From contig NZ_AP024745.1 in NCBI RefSeq assembly GCF_019704555.1, forward strand, positions 2,538,001 to 2,602,000: a DNA stretch of 64,000 nt, read 5' to 3'. Source of the DNA: Actinoplanes sp. L3-i22. GTDB taxonomy: Bacteria > Actinomycetota > Actinomycetes > Mycobacteriales > Micromonosporaceae. The translations under genes were made by a program, and so were the position numbers. A model generated the notes under the pieces. The model worked only from the letters and a program-made list of their open reading frames with translations. It made no database searches and was not told where the DNA came from. The stretch's first letter is position 1. Every line of letters begins with the position of its first letter. Of the stretch, positions 1 through 7,926 are shown piece after piece.

Positions 1-475
1 GGATGCCGTCGAAGGCGGTGACGATCCGGTGCTCGTCGGTCGCCTCCTGCCAGATGTTCAGGTCCGACCAGTCGGCCGGGGCCGGGCGGGACGGGGTGAA
101 GAACCGGTGCTCGACCGAGATCTGGTTGGCGTTCAGCAGTGCCGTCGGCTCGGTCTGGGTCGGCCGCGGGCTGGCGGCCAGGCCGTAGCCGTTGGTGAAC
201 AGCACGGTCGGGGACGTGCTCGACCGGTGCAGCAGCGTCAGGCGCTGCTCGAAGGTGCCCTGGGACGGGTGGCGGTGGTCGGCCGGCTGACGGTAGGTCA
301 GCACGAAGAACCGGTAGCCGGTGCCCGCGGTGTCGGATATGACGGTCAGGCCGGGGACGGCCCGCAGCTGGTCGAGCAGCGGATCGTCGGCGGCGCGCGC
401 GGCGGTGGCCGGGGAGAGGACCACCAGCAGGGAGGCGAGGATGGCCACGATGCGAGATCTCACGCCCGCCACCAT
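1..475 (-). CDS. Secreted tripeptidyl aminopeptidase, S37 family (N-terminal part)
   Basis: The reverse strand encodes a signal peptide followed by a mature start that closely matches the Streptomyces PS-10/S37 tripeptidyl aminopeptidases: YRFFVLTYRQPADHRHP, then FEQRLTLLHR, then EHRFFTPSRP. These secreted serine peptidases take tripeptides from protein N-termini outside the cell. Only about 158 residues are present because the gene runs off the left edge, so the catalytic Ser/Asp/His region is not visible. The start is ATG at 475; a GTG four codons in (463) would leave a tighter signal peptide (VRSRIVAILASLLVVL) and is equally possible. The hydrophobic core is followed by an ATAARA-type cleavage site near residue 28. 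It is divergent from the PilZ gene. The family call rests on remembered sequence similarity. Confidence 0.8.
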   Translation of the reverse strand, partial: MVAGVRSRIVAILASLLVVLSPATAARAADDPLLDQLRAVPGLTVISDTAGTGYRFFVLTYRQPADHRHPSQGTFEQRLTLLHRSSTSPTVLFTNGYGLAASPRPTQTEPTALLNANQISVEHRFFTPSRPAPADWSDLNIWQEATDEHRIVTAFDGI

Positions 476-612
476 ATCGATGAATGGAGCTGCGTGGATC
501 GATGGGAACTCGTTGTCCGTGCTGACCTGCACCTGAAGGGCTGTTCGCGACGGTACCGTCACTTCGGAGAGGATTCGACCGGACCGCGATCCGTACCCAG
601 AAAGATCCGACA

Positions 613-1230
613 ATGATGGTCAAGACCACCGAGGAACCGCAGCCGTGGACCGCCCCGACCGCCAGCGCGTCGCTCGGCGGCGGCCCGGCCCGGACCTGCC
701 GGGTCTCGCGGGAGAGCGACGGCACGCTCCGGCTGAGCCTCACCGGGTTCGCCATGGTCGGCGTCGACGTGGCCCTGCTCTGGACGCAGAACGGCTCCGG
801 CTTCAGCATCGTGGGCACGGTCGTGCCCCCGCCCGCCGAGGGCATGCCCGGCGTGTACATGCGGGTGGACACGACCGTGGGCGCCGTCGACCGGCGACGC
901 TCCCGGCGCGTCTCGGTGCAGGTGCCGGTCGTGCTGATCCTGCCCTCCGGGCAGATGTTTCCCGGCCTGGCGATCGACCTGTCGCTGGGCGGGGCGCGGG
1001 TGATCGTCGATCTCGACGTCGACGACCTCGGCGAGGAGGCGCTGATCGACCTGGTCGACGGCCTGGCTCCCGGGGAGTTGGTCACCCTCGAGGTGCTGCT
1101 GCCGGACGGCCCCGCGGAGTTCAACGGTCAGGTGCGCGGCAGCGACGAGCCGGGCGACGTCCGCCTGCTGTTCGTGGACATGGACGCCGAGATCCGGGCC
1201 CGGCTCGACGCCTTCCAGCGGACCCAGTGA
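613..1230 (+). CDS. PilZ domain protein, probable c-di-GMP receptor
   Basis: A 205-residue cytoplasmic protein. Residues 93-100 read DRRRSRRV and about 30 residues later comes DLSLGGAR (near 123-130). This is the RxxxR plus (D/N)xSxxG signature with which PilZ domains hold cyclic di-GMP. The first 90 residues form a beta-rich domain like the YcgR/flagellar-brake N-terminus, so the layout is N-terminal partner domain then PilZ. There is no membrane segment. Two ATG codons lie in tandem at 613 and 616, neither with a strong ribosome binding site, so the exact start is uncertain. It converges on the lipoprotein gene with a gap of about 10 bases. The ligand follows from the family; the output of the pathway here is unknown. 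Confidence 0.85.
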   Translation: MMVKTTEEPQPWTAPTASASLGGGPARTCRVSRESDGTLRLSLTGFAMVGVDVALLWTQNGSGFSIVGTVVPPPAEGMPGVYMRVDTTVGAVDRRRSRRVSVQVPVVLILPSGQMFPGLAIDLSLGGARVIVDLDVDDLGEEALIDLVDGLAPGELVTLEVLLPDGPAEFNGQVRGSDEPGDVRLLFVDMDAEIRARLDAFQRTQ

Positions 1231-1240
1231 GACGCCGCGG

Positions 1241-1927
1241 TCAGCCGCCGGTGACGGTGACGGTGACTTTCGCGGACGGGTGCTGGCGGCTGGCGCAGAC
1301 GTAGCGGCCGGGCTCGTCGAGGGCCAGGATCTGGGTCTCGCCGGCGTCCAGCCGGGTGTGGTCACCGTTGCTGCCCGGCGTGCAGGTCACGCTCTGGGTG
1401 GCGCCCGACTCGTTGACCACGGCGAAGTTCTCGGTCGCGACGACCTTGACCGCCGACGGGGTGAAGGCGCCGGCCTTCGTGATGGTGAGCTCCGGCTCCG
1501 GGGCGCCGCAGCCGCTGTCGCCGGTGACCGTCAGACGCAGCTCGGCGGCGCCGGTCCGTACCGTGAAGGTGCCTTTGTCGGGGAATTGGATGACCTGGCG
1601 CTCCTGGAGGCCGATGACGCTGGTGACGATCCCGGCGTCCGGTTCCGAGCGCAGCGGGTGCGCCGTCTTCGACCGGTTGACGACGGCCAGGAACGCGCCG
1701 CGCTGGATGGTCAGCTTCGCCGGGGTGAACGCGTACCCGGAGCCGCTGTCGTCGATCACGACCTTTGTCGCCTTCGTGCAGTCGGCCGAGGCCTTCCGGG
1801 TGGCGGCCGGCCGCGTCGTGGTCCGCTGCGGCTGGGCGCCGGCCGACCCGGCCGGGGCCGTGGCCGGTGCACAACCGGCCAGCGCCACCATCGACAACGC
1901 CAACGCCACGTGCCTGACCTCGCGCAT
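1241..1927 (-). CDS. Lipoprotein with two cupredoxin-like domains
   Basis: A 228-residue exported protein. A hydrophobic N-terminus ends in the lipobox LAGC at about residue 18, so it should be lipid-anchored outside the membrane. After a Thr/Ala-rich linker come two related beta-sandwich domains. The first has FTPAKLTIQRGAFLAVVNRS then HPLRSE. The second has FTPSAVKVVATENFAVVNES and ends in PGRYVCASRQHPSAKVTVTV. This is the plastocyanin/cupredoxin layout, but the full Cys-His-Met copper set is not clear, so metal binding is unproven. Start ATG 1927 was preferred over an upstream in-frame ATG (1957) because AAAGGTGG sits five bases before it and the lipobox is then at the usual distance. Confidence 0.7.
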   Translation of the reverse strand: MREVRHVALALSMVALAGCAPATAPAGSAGAQPQRTTTRPAATRKASADCTKATKVVIDDSGSGYAFTPAKLTIQRGAFLAVVNRSKTAHPLRSEPDAGIVTSVIGLQERQVIQFPDKGTFTVRTGAAELRLTVTGDSGCGAPEPELTITKAGAFTPSAVKVVATENFAVVNESGATQSVTCTPGSNGDHTRLDAGETQILALDEPGRYVCASRQHPSAKVTVTVTGG

Positions 1928-2049
1928 CACTGCCACCTTTGCCCGCCCTCCCCGCATTCGCCAGGGAGAACGGGCGCGGCCCGGATTCGGATCAATCGGG
2001 CCGCTCCCCGGCTTGCGGACGGAGGACCCGGTGACCCGTGCGGCGGGAG

Positions 2050-3405
2050 CTACAGGGCCACGAACTTCAGGCCGCGGGCCTTGAGGGTGGGGAGCACGAC
2101 GCTGAGGGCCTTGAAGGTCTGCGAGCGGTCGCCGCCGCCGTCGTGGCAGAGCAGGATCTGGCCCGGCTTGGCGGCCAGCATCCGGCTCTCGATCTTGGCG
2201 ACGCCCGGCTGGGTCCAGTCGCGCGGGTCGTTGCTCCAGTCCAGCGGGAGCAGGCCGGCCTGGGCGACGTCGCGGAGCAACTGCGGGGACCAGTCACCGC
2301 CGGGCGAACGGAACAGTTTGGGGGCGTACCCCGTGGTTCTGCTGATTTTGTTCTGGGCTTTCCGGATCTCCTGCTGGGCGATCTTCTTCGCCTTGGCGCC
2401 CAGCTTGGTGGGGTGGCTCCAGGTGTGGTTCGCGAGCTGGTGGCCGGCGGTGGTGACCATCTGGGCGACGTTCTCGTGGCCGAGCACCTGGTTGCCGATC
2501 ATGCAGAACATCGCCGGGACCTGGTAGTGGTCCAGCAGCTGGAGGATCTTCGGGGTCCAGATCGGGTGCGGGCCGTCGTCGATGGTCAGGGCGATCGCGT
2601 CGGAGGGGAACGCCTGGCCGCCGGTGGCCTTCGTGTACTCGGCCAGCGTCGAGATCGGCTTGCGCTGGACCGGGAGCGGGGAGGCGGTGACGGTGCTCTC
2701 CGGGGTCCGGGAGCGGATCACCACGGGCTGGCCGGGGGTCGGTTTCGCCTGGTCCTTGCCGGGGTCGTCGTCGGACGCGGCGTAGACGGCGACGGCGCCG
2801 GCGGTCAGGGCCGCGCCGGAGATCCCGAGGAGCAGTTTCCGCCGGGTCAGGAAGGCGCCGCGGAGGCCGGTCGGGGCGGCCGGTTCCGGCGGCGGCGGGG
2901 TGATCGCGGCCGGGGTTTCCTGGGCCGGCGTTTTCCTGGGTGGTGGCTTGGCGGGGAGGGCGACGGTCAGGTCGTCCTTGAACGCGGCGGCGGGGATCGC
3001 CACGGTGGCCTCGTCGGGCACCGGTTGGGCCTTGAAGGCCACGGTCTTCTCGTCGGCCGGCGGCTCCGCGCGGACCACGACGGTCTTCTCGTCGGGCTCG
3101 GGTTCGGGCCCGGGCTTGATCGCGACGGTTTTCTCGTCGCCCGGTGTCTCGGCCTTGATGGCGACGGTGGCCTCGTCCGGCTCGGGCTCGGGCCGGATCA
3201 GCTCGGTGGCCTCGTCGGCCGGGATCGGCGCGGTCTCCTCGTCCGCCGGGGTCGCCGCGGTGGGCTCGTCCGGGGAGGCGTCGGCCGGGATCGCGACGGT
3301 GGGCTCGTCCGGTGCCGGGGTCGCCGGTAGCGCGACCGTGGCCTCGTCCGCCGGTGGCGCCGCCTCGGGTTCGCCGGGCTTCGTCACCTTCGGCTCGTCG
3401 GACAT
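2050..3405 (-). CDS. Membrane-anchored polysaccharide deacetylase (CE4/NodB) with repeat-rich N-terminal tail
   Basis: A 451-residue protein. Residues about 1-185 are acidic low-complexity sequence built from some eleven copies of D-E-x-T-V-A-(I/L/F). Next comes TRRKLLLG at 187-194 and a hydrophobic helix (about 191-212), which is either a signal anchor or an unusual internal twin-arginine signal. The C-terminal 220 residues are a NodB deacetylase domain with all five motifs: TIDDGPH (near 272), HTWSHP, RSPGGDW, DWSNDP and LLCHDGGG. These enzymes remove acetyl or acyl groups from peptidoglycan or other wall glycans using a metal held by Asp-His-His. The catalytic domain therefore faces outward and the repeat tail should be cytosolic. 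GGGGAGGA precedes the ATG. Catalysis is well supported; the substrate is not known. Confidence 0.9.
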   Translation of the reverse strand: MSDEPKVTKPGEPEAAPPADEATVALPATPAPDEPTVAIPADASPDEPTAATPADEETAPIPADEATELIRPEPEPDEATVAIKAETPGDEKTVAIKPGPEPEPDEKTVVVRAEPPADEKTVAFKAQPVPDEATVAIPAAAFKDDLTVALPAKPPPRKTPAQETPAAITPPPPEPAAPTGLRGAFLTRRKLLLGISGAALTAGAVAVYAASDDDPGKDQAKPTPGQPVVIRSRTPESTVTASPLPVQRKPISTLAEYTKATGGQAFPSDAIALTIDDGPHPIWTPKILQLLDHYQVPAMFCMIGNQVLGHENVAQMVTTAGHQLANHTWSHPTKLGAKAKKIAQQEIRKAQNKISRTTGYAPKLFRSPGGDWSPQLLRDVAQAGLLPLDWSNDPRDWTQPGVAKIESRMLAAKPGQILLCHDGGGDRSQTFKALSVVLPTLKARGLKFVAL

Positions 3406-3530
3406 CAGTTCCTCCCCTTCGGCCTGGCACCTGCCGACATGTCCGCGGTGCCGGTCGCCGAACTGCTCGGCTCACCAGCGGGCGACGCTAGCACTCTCGG
3501 TCAATTTCAGCCGAAAGGGTGACATTTATC

Positions 3531-3544
3531 GATCAATTTTGATC
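3531..3544. promoter_or_regulatory. Perfect 14-bp palindrome in a divergent intergenic region
   Basis: GATCAATTTTGATC is a perfect inverted repeat inside an unusually AT-rich patch (about 3500-3545). It lies between the divergent deacetylase gene (start 3405) and the small membrane protein gene (start 3652). Its position suits an operator or promoter element, but no regulator is identified. The rest of 3406-3651 shows nothing else I can support. Confidence 0.3.
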
Positions 3545-3651
3545 CGTGGGCTGGGCGTCGTGCCGCTCGTCAACTTTCCGGTTTACCCGCCGTCCCCGGC
3601 GATGCCGCCTACGCTCGGGCAGAACCTGAAGGATCGTCCGGGGGAGCGGTG

Positions 3652-3873
3652 ATGCGCCAAGCGGTCTGGCTCGTCTTCGGCCTGATCCTGGTCGCCTGGG
3701 CCGCGACGGGGGCGATCCGGCTCATGATCAACCATGATCCGGGCGCGCTGCGTTACCTGCCGGGTGGCTACCCCGTCCAGCTCGGCGCGTACGTCGTGCT
3801 GGCGCTCGTCGGCCTGCGATGCGCCCGGCACAACCGGGTCCAGGCCAACCCCGAGAACGACCCACATCGATGA
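3652..3873 (+). CDS. Small membrane protein with two predicted helices
   Basis: A 73-residue hydrophobic protein with two membrane helices (about residues 3-23 and 38-57) and a short polar C-terminal tail. I do not recognise a family. ATG 3652 was chosen over the GTG at 3649 because GGGGGAG lies at the proper distance from the ATG and too close to the GTG. It is divergent from the deacetylase gene and 85 bases ahead of the S15-type hydrolase gene on the same strand. Confidence 0.6.
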   Translation: MRQAVWLVFGLILVAWAATGAIRLMINHDPGALRYLPGGYPVQLGAYVVLALVGLRCARHNRVQANPENDPHR

Positions 3874-3958
3874 TCTGACTCCCGTCCCCGCTCCAAACAG
3901 GACGCCGGCACGCTAGCGTCGGGCTGTAGAGATGTCGGTCTATGGTTCGGGAGTTCAG

Positions 3959-5746
3959 ATGGGGATACGCAGACGGGCCACGGCTGCCGTCGGTGCGCTG
4001 GTCGTGGTGGCGAGTCTCGCGGTGAGCGGCCCGGCGGCCGCCGCCGCTCCGGCGCCCGGGGGTGTCACGCACGAGGAGAATCCGCGGGTCCCCGAGGGCG
4101 CGGTCTGGACGGAGGCCTACTTCCCGTCCGCCGATCACAGCGGGGTGCAGCTGCACGCCGACGTCCTGCGGCCGGCGAACCTGTCGCCGGCGGTGCGGAC
4201 GCCGGTGATCCTGGCGGTCGGGCCGTACTTCGCGCACGCCGGCCAGACCGGGCCGGAGGGCTGGGCGCAGACCGGCCCGTCCAGCCGGTTCGCGGACTTC
4301 ACCAGCGGCACCGGGCTGTTCGCGCGCGGCTACACCTACGTGATGGTCGACCTGCGCGGCTTCGGCGGGAGCACCGGCTGCCTCGACTGGGTGGGCCCGG
4401 GGGAGCAGGCCGATGTGCGGGCCGCGATCCAGTGGGTGGCCAAGCAGTCCTGGTCGACCGGCAAGGTGGGCATGTACGGCAAGTCCTACGACGCGGTGAC
4501 CGGTCTCGTCGGCAACAACCTGGAGCTCCCGGCGCTGAAGGCGGTCGTCGCCCAGGAACCCGTGTGGAACATGTACAACTACCTGTTCAGCAACGAGGTG
4601 CCGCGGCCGAACGTGACCGGCACGCCGAACGCGTACAACGGCATTGCCACGATGGCGCCACTGGCTGACGACACCGATCAATACAAGACCAATGCGGCGT
4701 ACGAGGTCAGCCACCCCGAGTGCCTCGCCGACAACCTCACGAACAACAACAACCCGGATCTGGACTCGCCGTACTGGCGCGCCCGGAACCTGGCCGCGCG
4801 GGCGAAGGGCACGAGCACCCCGCTCTTCATCACCCAGGGCTTCATCGAGAACAACACGAAGCCCGAGGACGTCGAGGAGTACCTCGGCAACCATCACGGC
4901 GTCGAGCGGGGCTGGATGGGGCAGTGGGAGCACGTCCGCGGCAACGAGACGAACGCCGCGGGGCAGTTGCTGCAGGGCCGCGCCGGGTTCTTCGACGAGG
5001 TGATGCGCTTCTACGACCACTACCTCAAGGGCGTCCGGCCGGCGGTCCAGGACCCGGCCTTCGCGATCGAGGACAGTACGGCCGCGTGGCGGGCCCAGCC
5101 GACCTGGCCGGTCTCCTCGTCGTCCAGCGCGGCGAGCCTTCCGGACGGGCGGTACGTCGACGACGGCGCCCCCGCGACGCTGGCCGCGCCGGCCGAACAG
5201 CAGTGGGACATGGAGCACTTCACGGATCCGGCCCCGCCCGCGTCCCTGCGCCTCGCGCCGCTCGCGGCCGCCGCCGACCCGAACAGCTACTTCAGCTGGT
5301 CGAAGCCGGTGACGTCGCGGCTGCGGATCACCGCCACGCCGAAGATCACGCTGACCGCGAGCGCGCCGGGCAACGTGCTGGTCCGGCTCTGGGATGTCGC
5401 CCCGGACGGGACCGGGGTGATGTTCGACGAGAACGTGGCGCTGATCGAGGCGGCCGGCCGGGTCGGGTTCGACCTGAAGTCCACCGACTGGACCCTTGCG
5501 GCGGGTCACCAGCTGGGCGTCCAGATCGGCACGATCAGCAGCAACGGCTGGCGGGACACCCCGAGCGGCAACACCATCGGGGTCAGCCGGGCGCGGCTGG
5601 GCCTCGACCTGCAGAACCCCCGGTTCGACGTGCCGACCCAGGGGGACCGGTCGCCGTTCCTCGACACCTACCTGCGGCAGTACACCCGGACGCTGACCGG
5701 GGTCGGCGCGGGGACCTTCACGCTGACGCCGCACGGCGGGCACTGA
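3959..5746 (+). CDS. Secreted CocE/X-Pro dipeptidyl-peptidase-type (S15) hydrolase
   Basis: A 595-residue exported alpha/beta hydrolase. A signal peptide (residues 1-30, ending AAAAAP) is followed by the S15/CocE core: VMVDLRGFGGSTGCLDW, then WSTGKVGMYGKSYDA, with nucleophile Ser near residue 176. The family consensus is GxSYxG and here the last Gly is Ala. From about residue 420 a beta-rich PepX_C jelly-roll follows (RLRITATPKITLTASA, then WDVAPDGTG). Such enzymes cleave acyl esters or X-Pro dipeptides; the sequence does not settle which. ATG 3959 was chosen because GGGAG sits five bases upstream and it opens directly on the signal peptide, whereas the longer frame to 3932 lacks a ribosome site. 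A terminator-like hairpin follows. Confidence 0.85.
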   Translation: MGIRRRATAAVGALVVVASLAVSGPAAAAAPAPGGVTHEENPRVPEGAVWTEAYFPSADHSGVQLHADVLRPANLSPAVRTPVILAVGPYFAHAGQTGPEGWAQTGPSSRFADFTSGTGLFARGYTYVMVDLRGFGGSTGCLDWVGPGEQADVRAAIQWVAKQSWSTGKVGMYGKSYDAVTGLVGNNLELPALKAVVAQEPVWNMYNYLFSNEVPRPNVTGTPNAYNGIATMAPLADDTDQYKTNAAYEVSHPECLADNLTNNNNPDLDSPYWRARNLAARAKGTSTPLFITQGFIENNTKPEDVEEYLGNHHGVERGWMGQWEHVRGNETNAAGQLLQGRAGFFDEVMRFYDHYLKGVRPAVQDPAFAIEDSTAAWRAQPTWPVSSSSSAASLPDGRYVDDGAPATLAAPAEQQWDMEHFTDPAPPASLRLAPLAAAADPNSYFSWSKPVTSRLRITATPKITLTASAPGNVLVRLWDVAPDGTGVMFDENVALIEAAGRVGFDLKSTDWTLAAGHQLGVQIGTISSNGWRDTPSGNTIGVSRARLGLDLQNPRFDVPTQGDRSPFLDTYLRQYTRTLTGVGAGTFTLTPHGGH

Positions 5747-5752
5747 TCGGCT

Positions 5753-5796
5753 GCCGGGTGCGGACCGGCCGGACCTCCGGACGGCCCGCACCCGGC
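5753..5796 (+). terminator. Hairpin after the S15-type hydrolase gene
   Basis: GCCGGGTGCGG (5753-5763) pairs with CCGCACCCGGC (5786-5796) to give an 11-bp GC stem, with further CCGG pairing inside the loop. It starts six bases after the stop codon. There is no T tract, as is common for actinobacterial terminators. Confidence 0.55.
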
Positions 5797-5839
5797 ACCG
5801 GTAGGCTCGGCGGCCTCGTCCCCGAGACTGCGGAGCGAA

Positions 5840-6406
5840 GTGGTGAACGAATCCGGCCCGGTGGCCCGGCGACAGGCCGAGCTGCGGCTGCGGGTCGGCG
5901 AACACCTGGACTCCGGGGAGGTGCTCCTCGGGGCGGTGTGGATCGCCCGTACCTCACATGTGCCGTTGATTTCCAAGATCACGCAGTGGCAGGGTGCGCC
6001 GCACGGGCTCCTGGGCCGCAACGAGCCGGCGCCGCGCGCCTTTCCGGCCGGCAGTACGGCCGCTGACCTGGACCGGCACCTGCCCGAGGACGACACGGCG
6101 ATGGCGCTCGCGCTGACCGGCGCCCGGCTGCTGATGCTGGCCGTCGGTGAGCCGCCGCCGGCGCCGGCGGTCGTCCCGCCGGCCGGGCTGCTCGATCGCG
6201 TCAAGCGGCTGCTCGCTCCGGCGGAGCCCGCGCCGCTGCCACCGCTGGCGCCGGTCTGGCAATGCCCGCGGGCCGGCCTCGGCGCCGTCGCCGTCAGTGA
6301 TCCGGAGGGCCGGCTCGCGCTGCGCTTCGCGGACGGTTCCGGGCTGTCCGTGGACGCCCCGGCGATGCTGGCCACTCCGTTCGCGGAGGCGGCACAACGG
6401 GCGTGA
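5840..6406 (+). CDS. Hypothetical protein of 188 residues
   Basis: Not recognised. The protein is predicted cytosolic, with an N-terminal helical stretch (VARRQAELRLRVGEHL), a Gly/Pro-rich middle and a Pro-rich linker (PPPAPAVVPPAG near residues 105-115). A short C-terminal beta-rich segment contains LALRFADGSGLSVDAP. No signal peptide or long membrane helix is evident. Two GTG codons are in tandem at 5840 and 5843, and GGAG at 5832 fits either. It lies between two envelope-protein genes on the same strand. Confidence 0.65.
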   Translation: MVNESGPVARRQAELRLRVGEHLDSGEVLLGAVWIARTSHVPLISKITQWQGAPHGLLGRNEPAPRAFPAGSTAADLDRHLPEDDTAMALALTGARLLMLAVGEPPPAPAVVPPAGLLDRVKRLLAPAEPAPLPPLAPVWQCPRAGLGAVAVSDPEGRLALRFADGSGLSVDAPAMLATPFAEAAQRA

Positions 6407-6521
6407 GCAGCCGTATTTGTCCGTTCGGGCGAAGAATAGTGCTGATCATGCCGAATCACTGGTTCGGCTCGACCCGGTGGCTGACAGTGAGGGGAGTGGA
6501 ATCCGGCCGGGGAGTGGTTCG

Positions 6522-7112
6522 ATGTCGCACGACCTTCGCAGTCGCCGCCGCCCGATCCGGGCCGCCCGGTCCGTCTCGCCGATCAAGCTGACGGTGGCGC
6601 TCGTGGGCTCCGGGATCGCGGTGATCGTGCTGTTCGCGGCCGGGATCGCGGCCGAGCAGTACCACAGCCGGCGGCCGGTCGCGGCCACCAGCCCGTCGGT
6701 CAAGGCCACGCCGGCCGGGCCGGGGCTGGGGGACGCGGTGCGGGACGGCAAGCTGGTGTTCGTGGTGTCCCGGGTGGACTGCTCCCGGAAGACGATCGGG
6801 ATCGAGCACTTCAAGCGGACCGCCGCCGGGAAGTTCTGCGTGGTCAGCCTGTCGGTGCGGAACGCCGGGGACGGCGCCAAGTACTTCGTGGGAAAGGCGC
6901 AGAAGGCGTACGCCGGCGACACCGAGTACCGCAGCGACGAGCTCGCCGGGATCTACGCGAACCGGGGGACCGAGGCGTTCCTGCGCAAGCTCGATCCGGG
7001 CGAGAAGGTGTCCGGGAAGCTCGTCTTCGACATTCCGAAGGCCGCCAGGCTGACCCGGCTCGAACTGCACGACTCGTTGCTCTCCGGCGGGGCCGGCGTC
7101 ACCGTGAGCTGA
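6522..7112 (+). CDS. Membrane-anchored DUF4352-type protein
   Basis: A 196-residue protein with a basic cytosolic N-terminus (SRRRPIRAARS), one transmembrane helix (about residues 23-46) and an extracytoplasmic C-terminal domain. That domain matches the DUF4352/telokin-like immunoglobulin fold: VFVVSRVDCSRKTIG, then KFCVVSLSVRNAGDG, ending KVSGKLVFDIPKAARLTRLEL. Members are common surface proteins of Gram-positive bacteria with no fixed function. The Cys pair (DCS and FCV) could form a disulfide. GGGGAG seven bases before ATG 6522 fixes the start; a longer in-frame opening to 6147 is out-of-gene read-through. Confidence 0.75.
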   Translation: MSHDLRSRRRPIRAARSVSPIKLTVALVGSGIAVIVLFAAGIAAEQYHSRRPVAATSPSVKATPAGPGLGDAVRDGKLVFVVSRVDCSRKTIGIEHFKRTAAGKFCVVSLSVRNAGDGAKYFVGKAQKAYAGDTEYRSDELAGIYANRGTEAFLRKLDPGEKVSGKLVFDIPKAARLTRLELHDSLLSGGAGVTVS

Positions 7113-7130
7113 CCCCGCCGAGTCGGGCCG

Positions 7131-7835
7131 TCAGTCCTGTCGCGGGTTGGGCTGCTCCTGCTTGGCGGCCATCTGGGTGAGGATCTCGTTGACCGCGGCG
7201 GTCTGCTCGGCCTCGGCGGCCTTCGCGGCCACCCGGTCCGCCTCGGTGGTGCGGGCCAGGTACATCAGGTAGACCGTCACCGCGAGCAGCGGCAGGCTCC
7301 AGATCAGCGACGTGTGCGAGTCGTCGGTCAGCCCGCCCAGGACGACCAGCGCGTCCGGGACGGCGATGAACCAGGAGAGCCGCCGCACGCCGAGCCGGCC
7401 CGCCGGGTTGCCGTGGTACCACATCAGGGCGCCCTTGAGCAGGCCCAGGCCGAGGATCGCCGGGACCCCGGCGAACACCAGGACGAACAGCAGGACGATG
7501 ATCCGGGCGCCGGTGTTGTCCGGGCCGTGGGTCCAGGCGCCGTAGAGCATCGCGCCCGCGGCGGCCAGCGGCAGCAGGCTGTAGGCGGCGGACAGCCGGC
7601 CGCCCAGCCGGTCCTCGGGCGTCGGGACCACGCCCGGCAGCGGGCGGGTCTGCCAGTCGGTCAGCGCGTCGCCGTGGTTGCGGAAGAAGACGGTGACCAT
7701 CGCCGCGGTGGCCGCGCCGGCCGGGACGGCGATGGCGAGTCCCTTGAGGACCTCGCCGTCGAACAGCAGGCCGAGGCCGAAGCACATGATGATGAAGGCG
7801 AACGCGAACAGCAGGCGTATCGGGCGGTGTGCCAT
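7131..7835 (-). CDS. Multi-pass membrane protein of unknown function
   Basis: A 234-residue integral membrane protein with about six hydrophobic helices between residues 6 and 205. It ends in a charged cytosolic coiled-coil-like tail (ADRVAAKAAEAEQTAAVNEI) and a polar C-terminus. No family was recognised. ATG 7835 opens on MAHRPIRLLF with GGGGAG ten bases upstream; the frame continues upstream to 7910 without a better start. It lies downstream of the STAND regulator on the same strand, separated by 91 bases. Confidence 0.7.
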   Translation of the reverse strand: MAHRPIRLLFAFAFIIMCFGLGLLFDGEVLKGLAIAVPAGAATAAMVTVFFRNHGDALTDWQTRPLPGVVPTPEDRLGGRLSAAYSLLPLAAAGAMLYGAWTHGPDNTGARIIVLLFVLVFAGVPAILGLGLLKGALMWYHGNPAGRLGVRRLSWFIAVPDALVVLGGLTDDSHTSLIWSLPLLAVTVYLMYLARTTEADRVAAKAAEAEQTAAVNEILTQMAAKQEQPNPRQD

Positions 7836-7926
7836 GGTGGTGAAGCTCCCCGTGGTCGATGTCTTGTAGCGGTCCAGCACCCTACACGGCTGACCTGTGC
7901 CATTTAACATCGATGTGAAGCTATGT

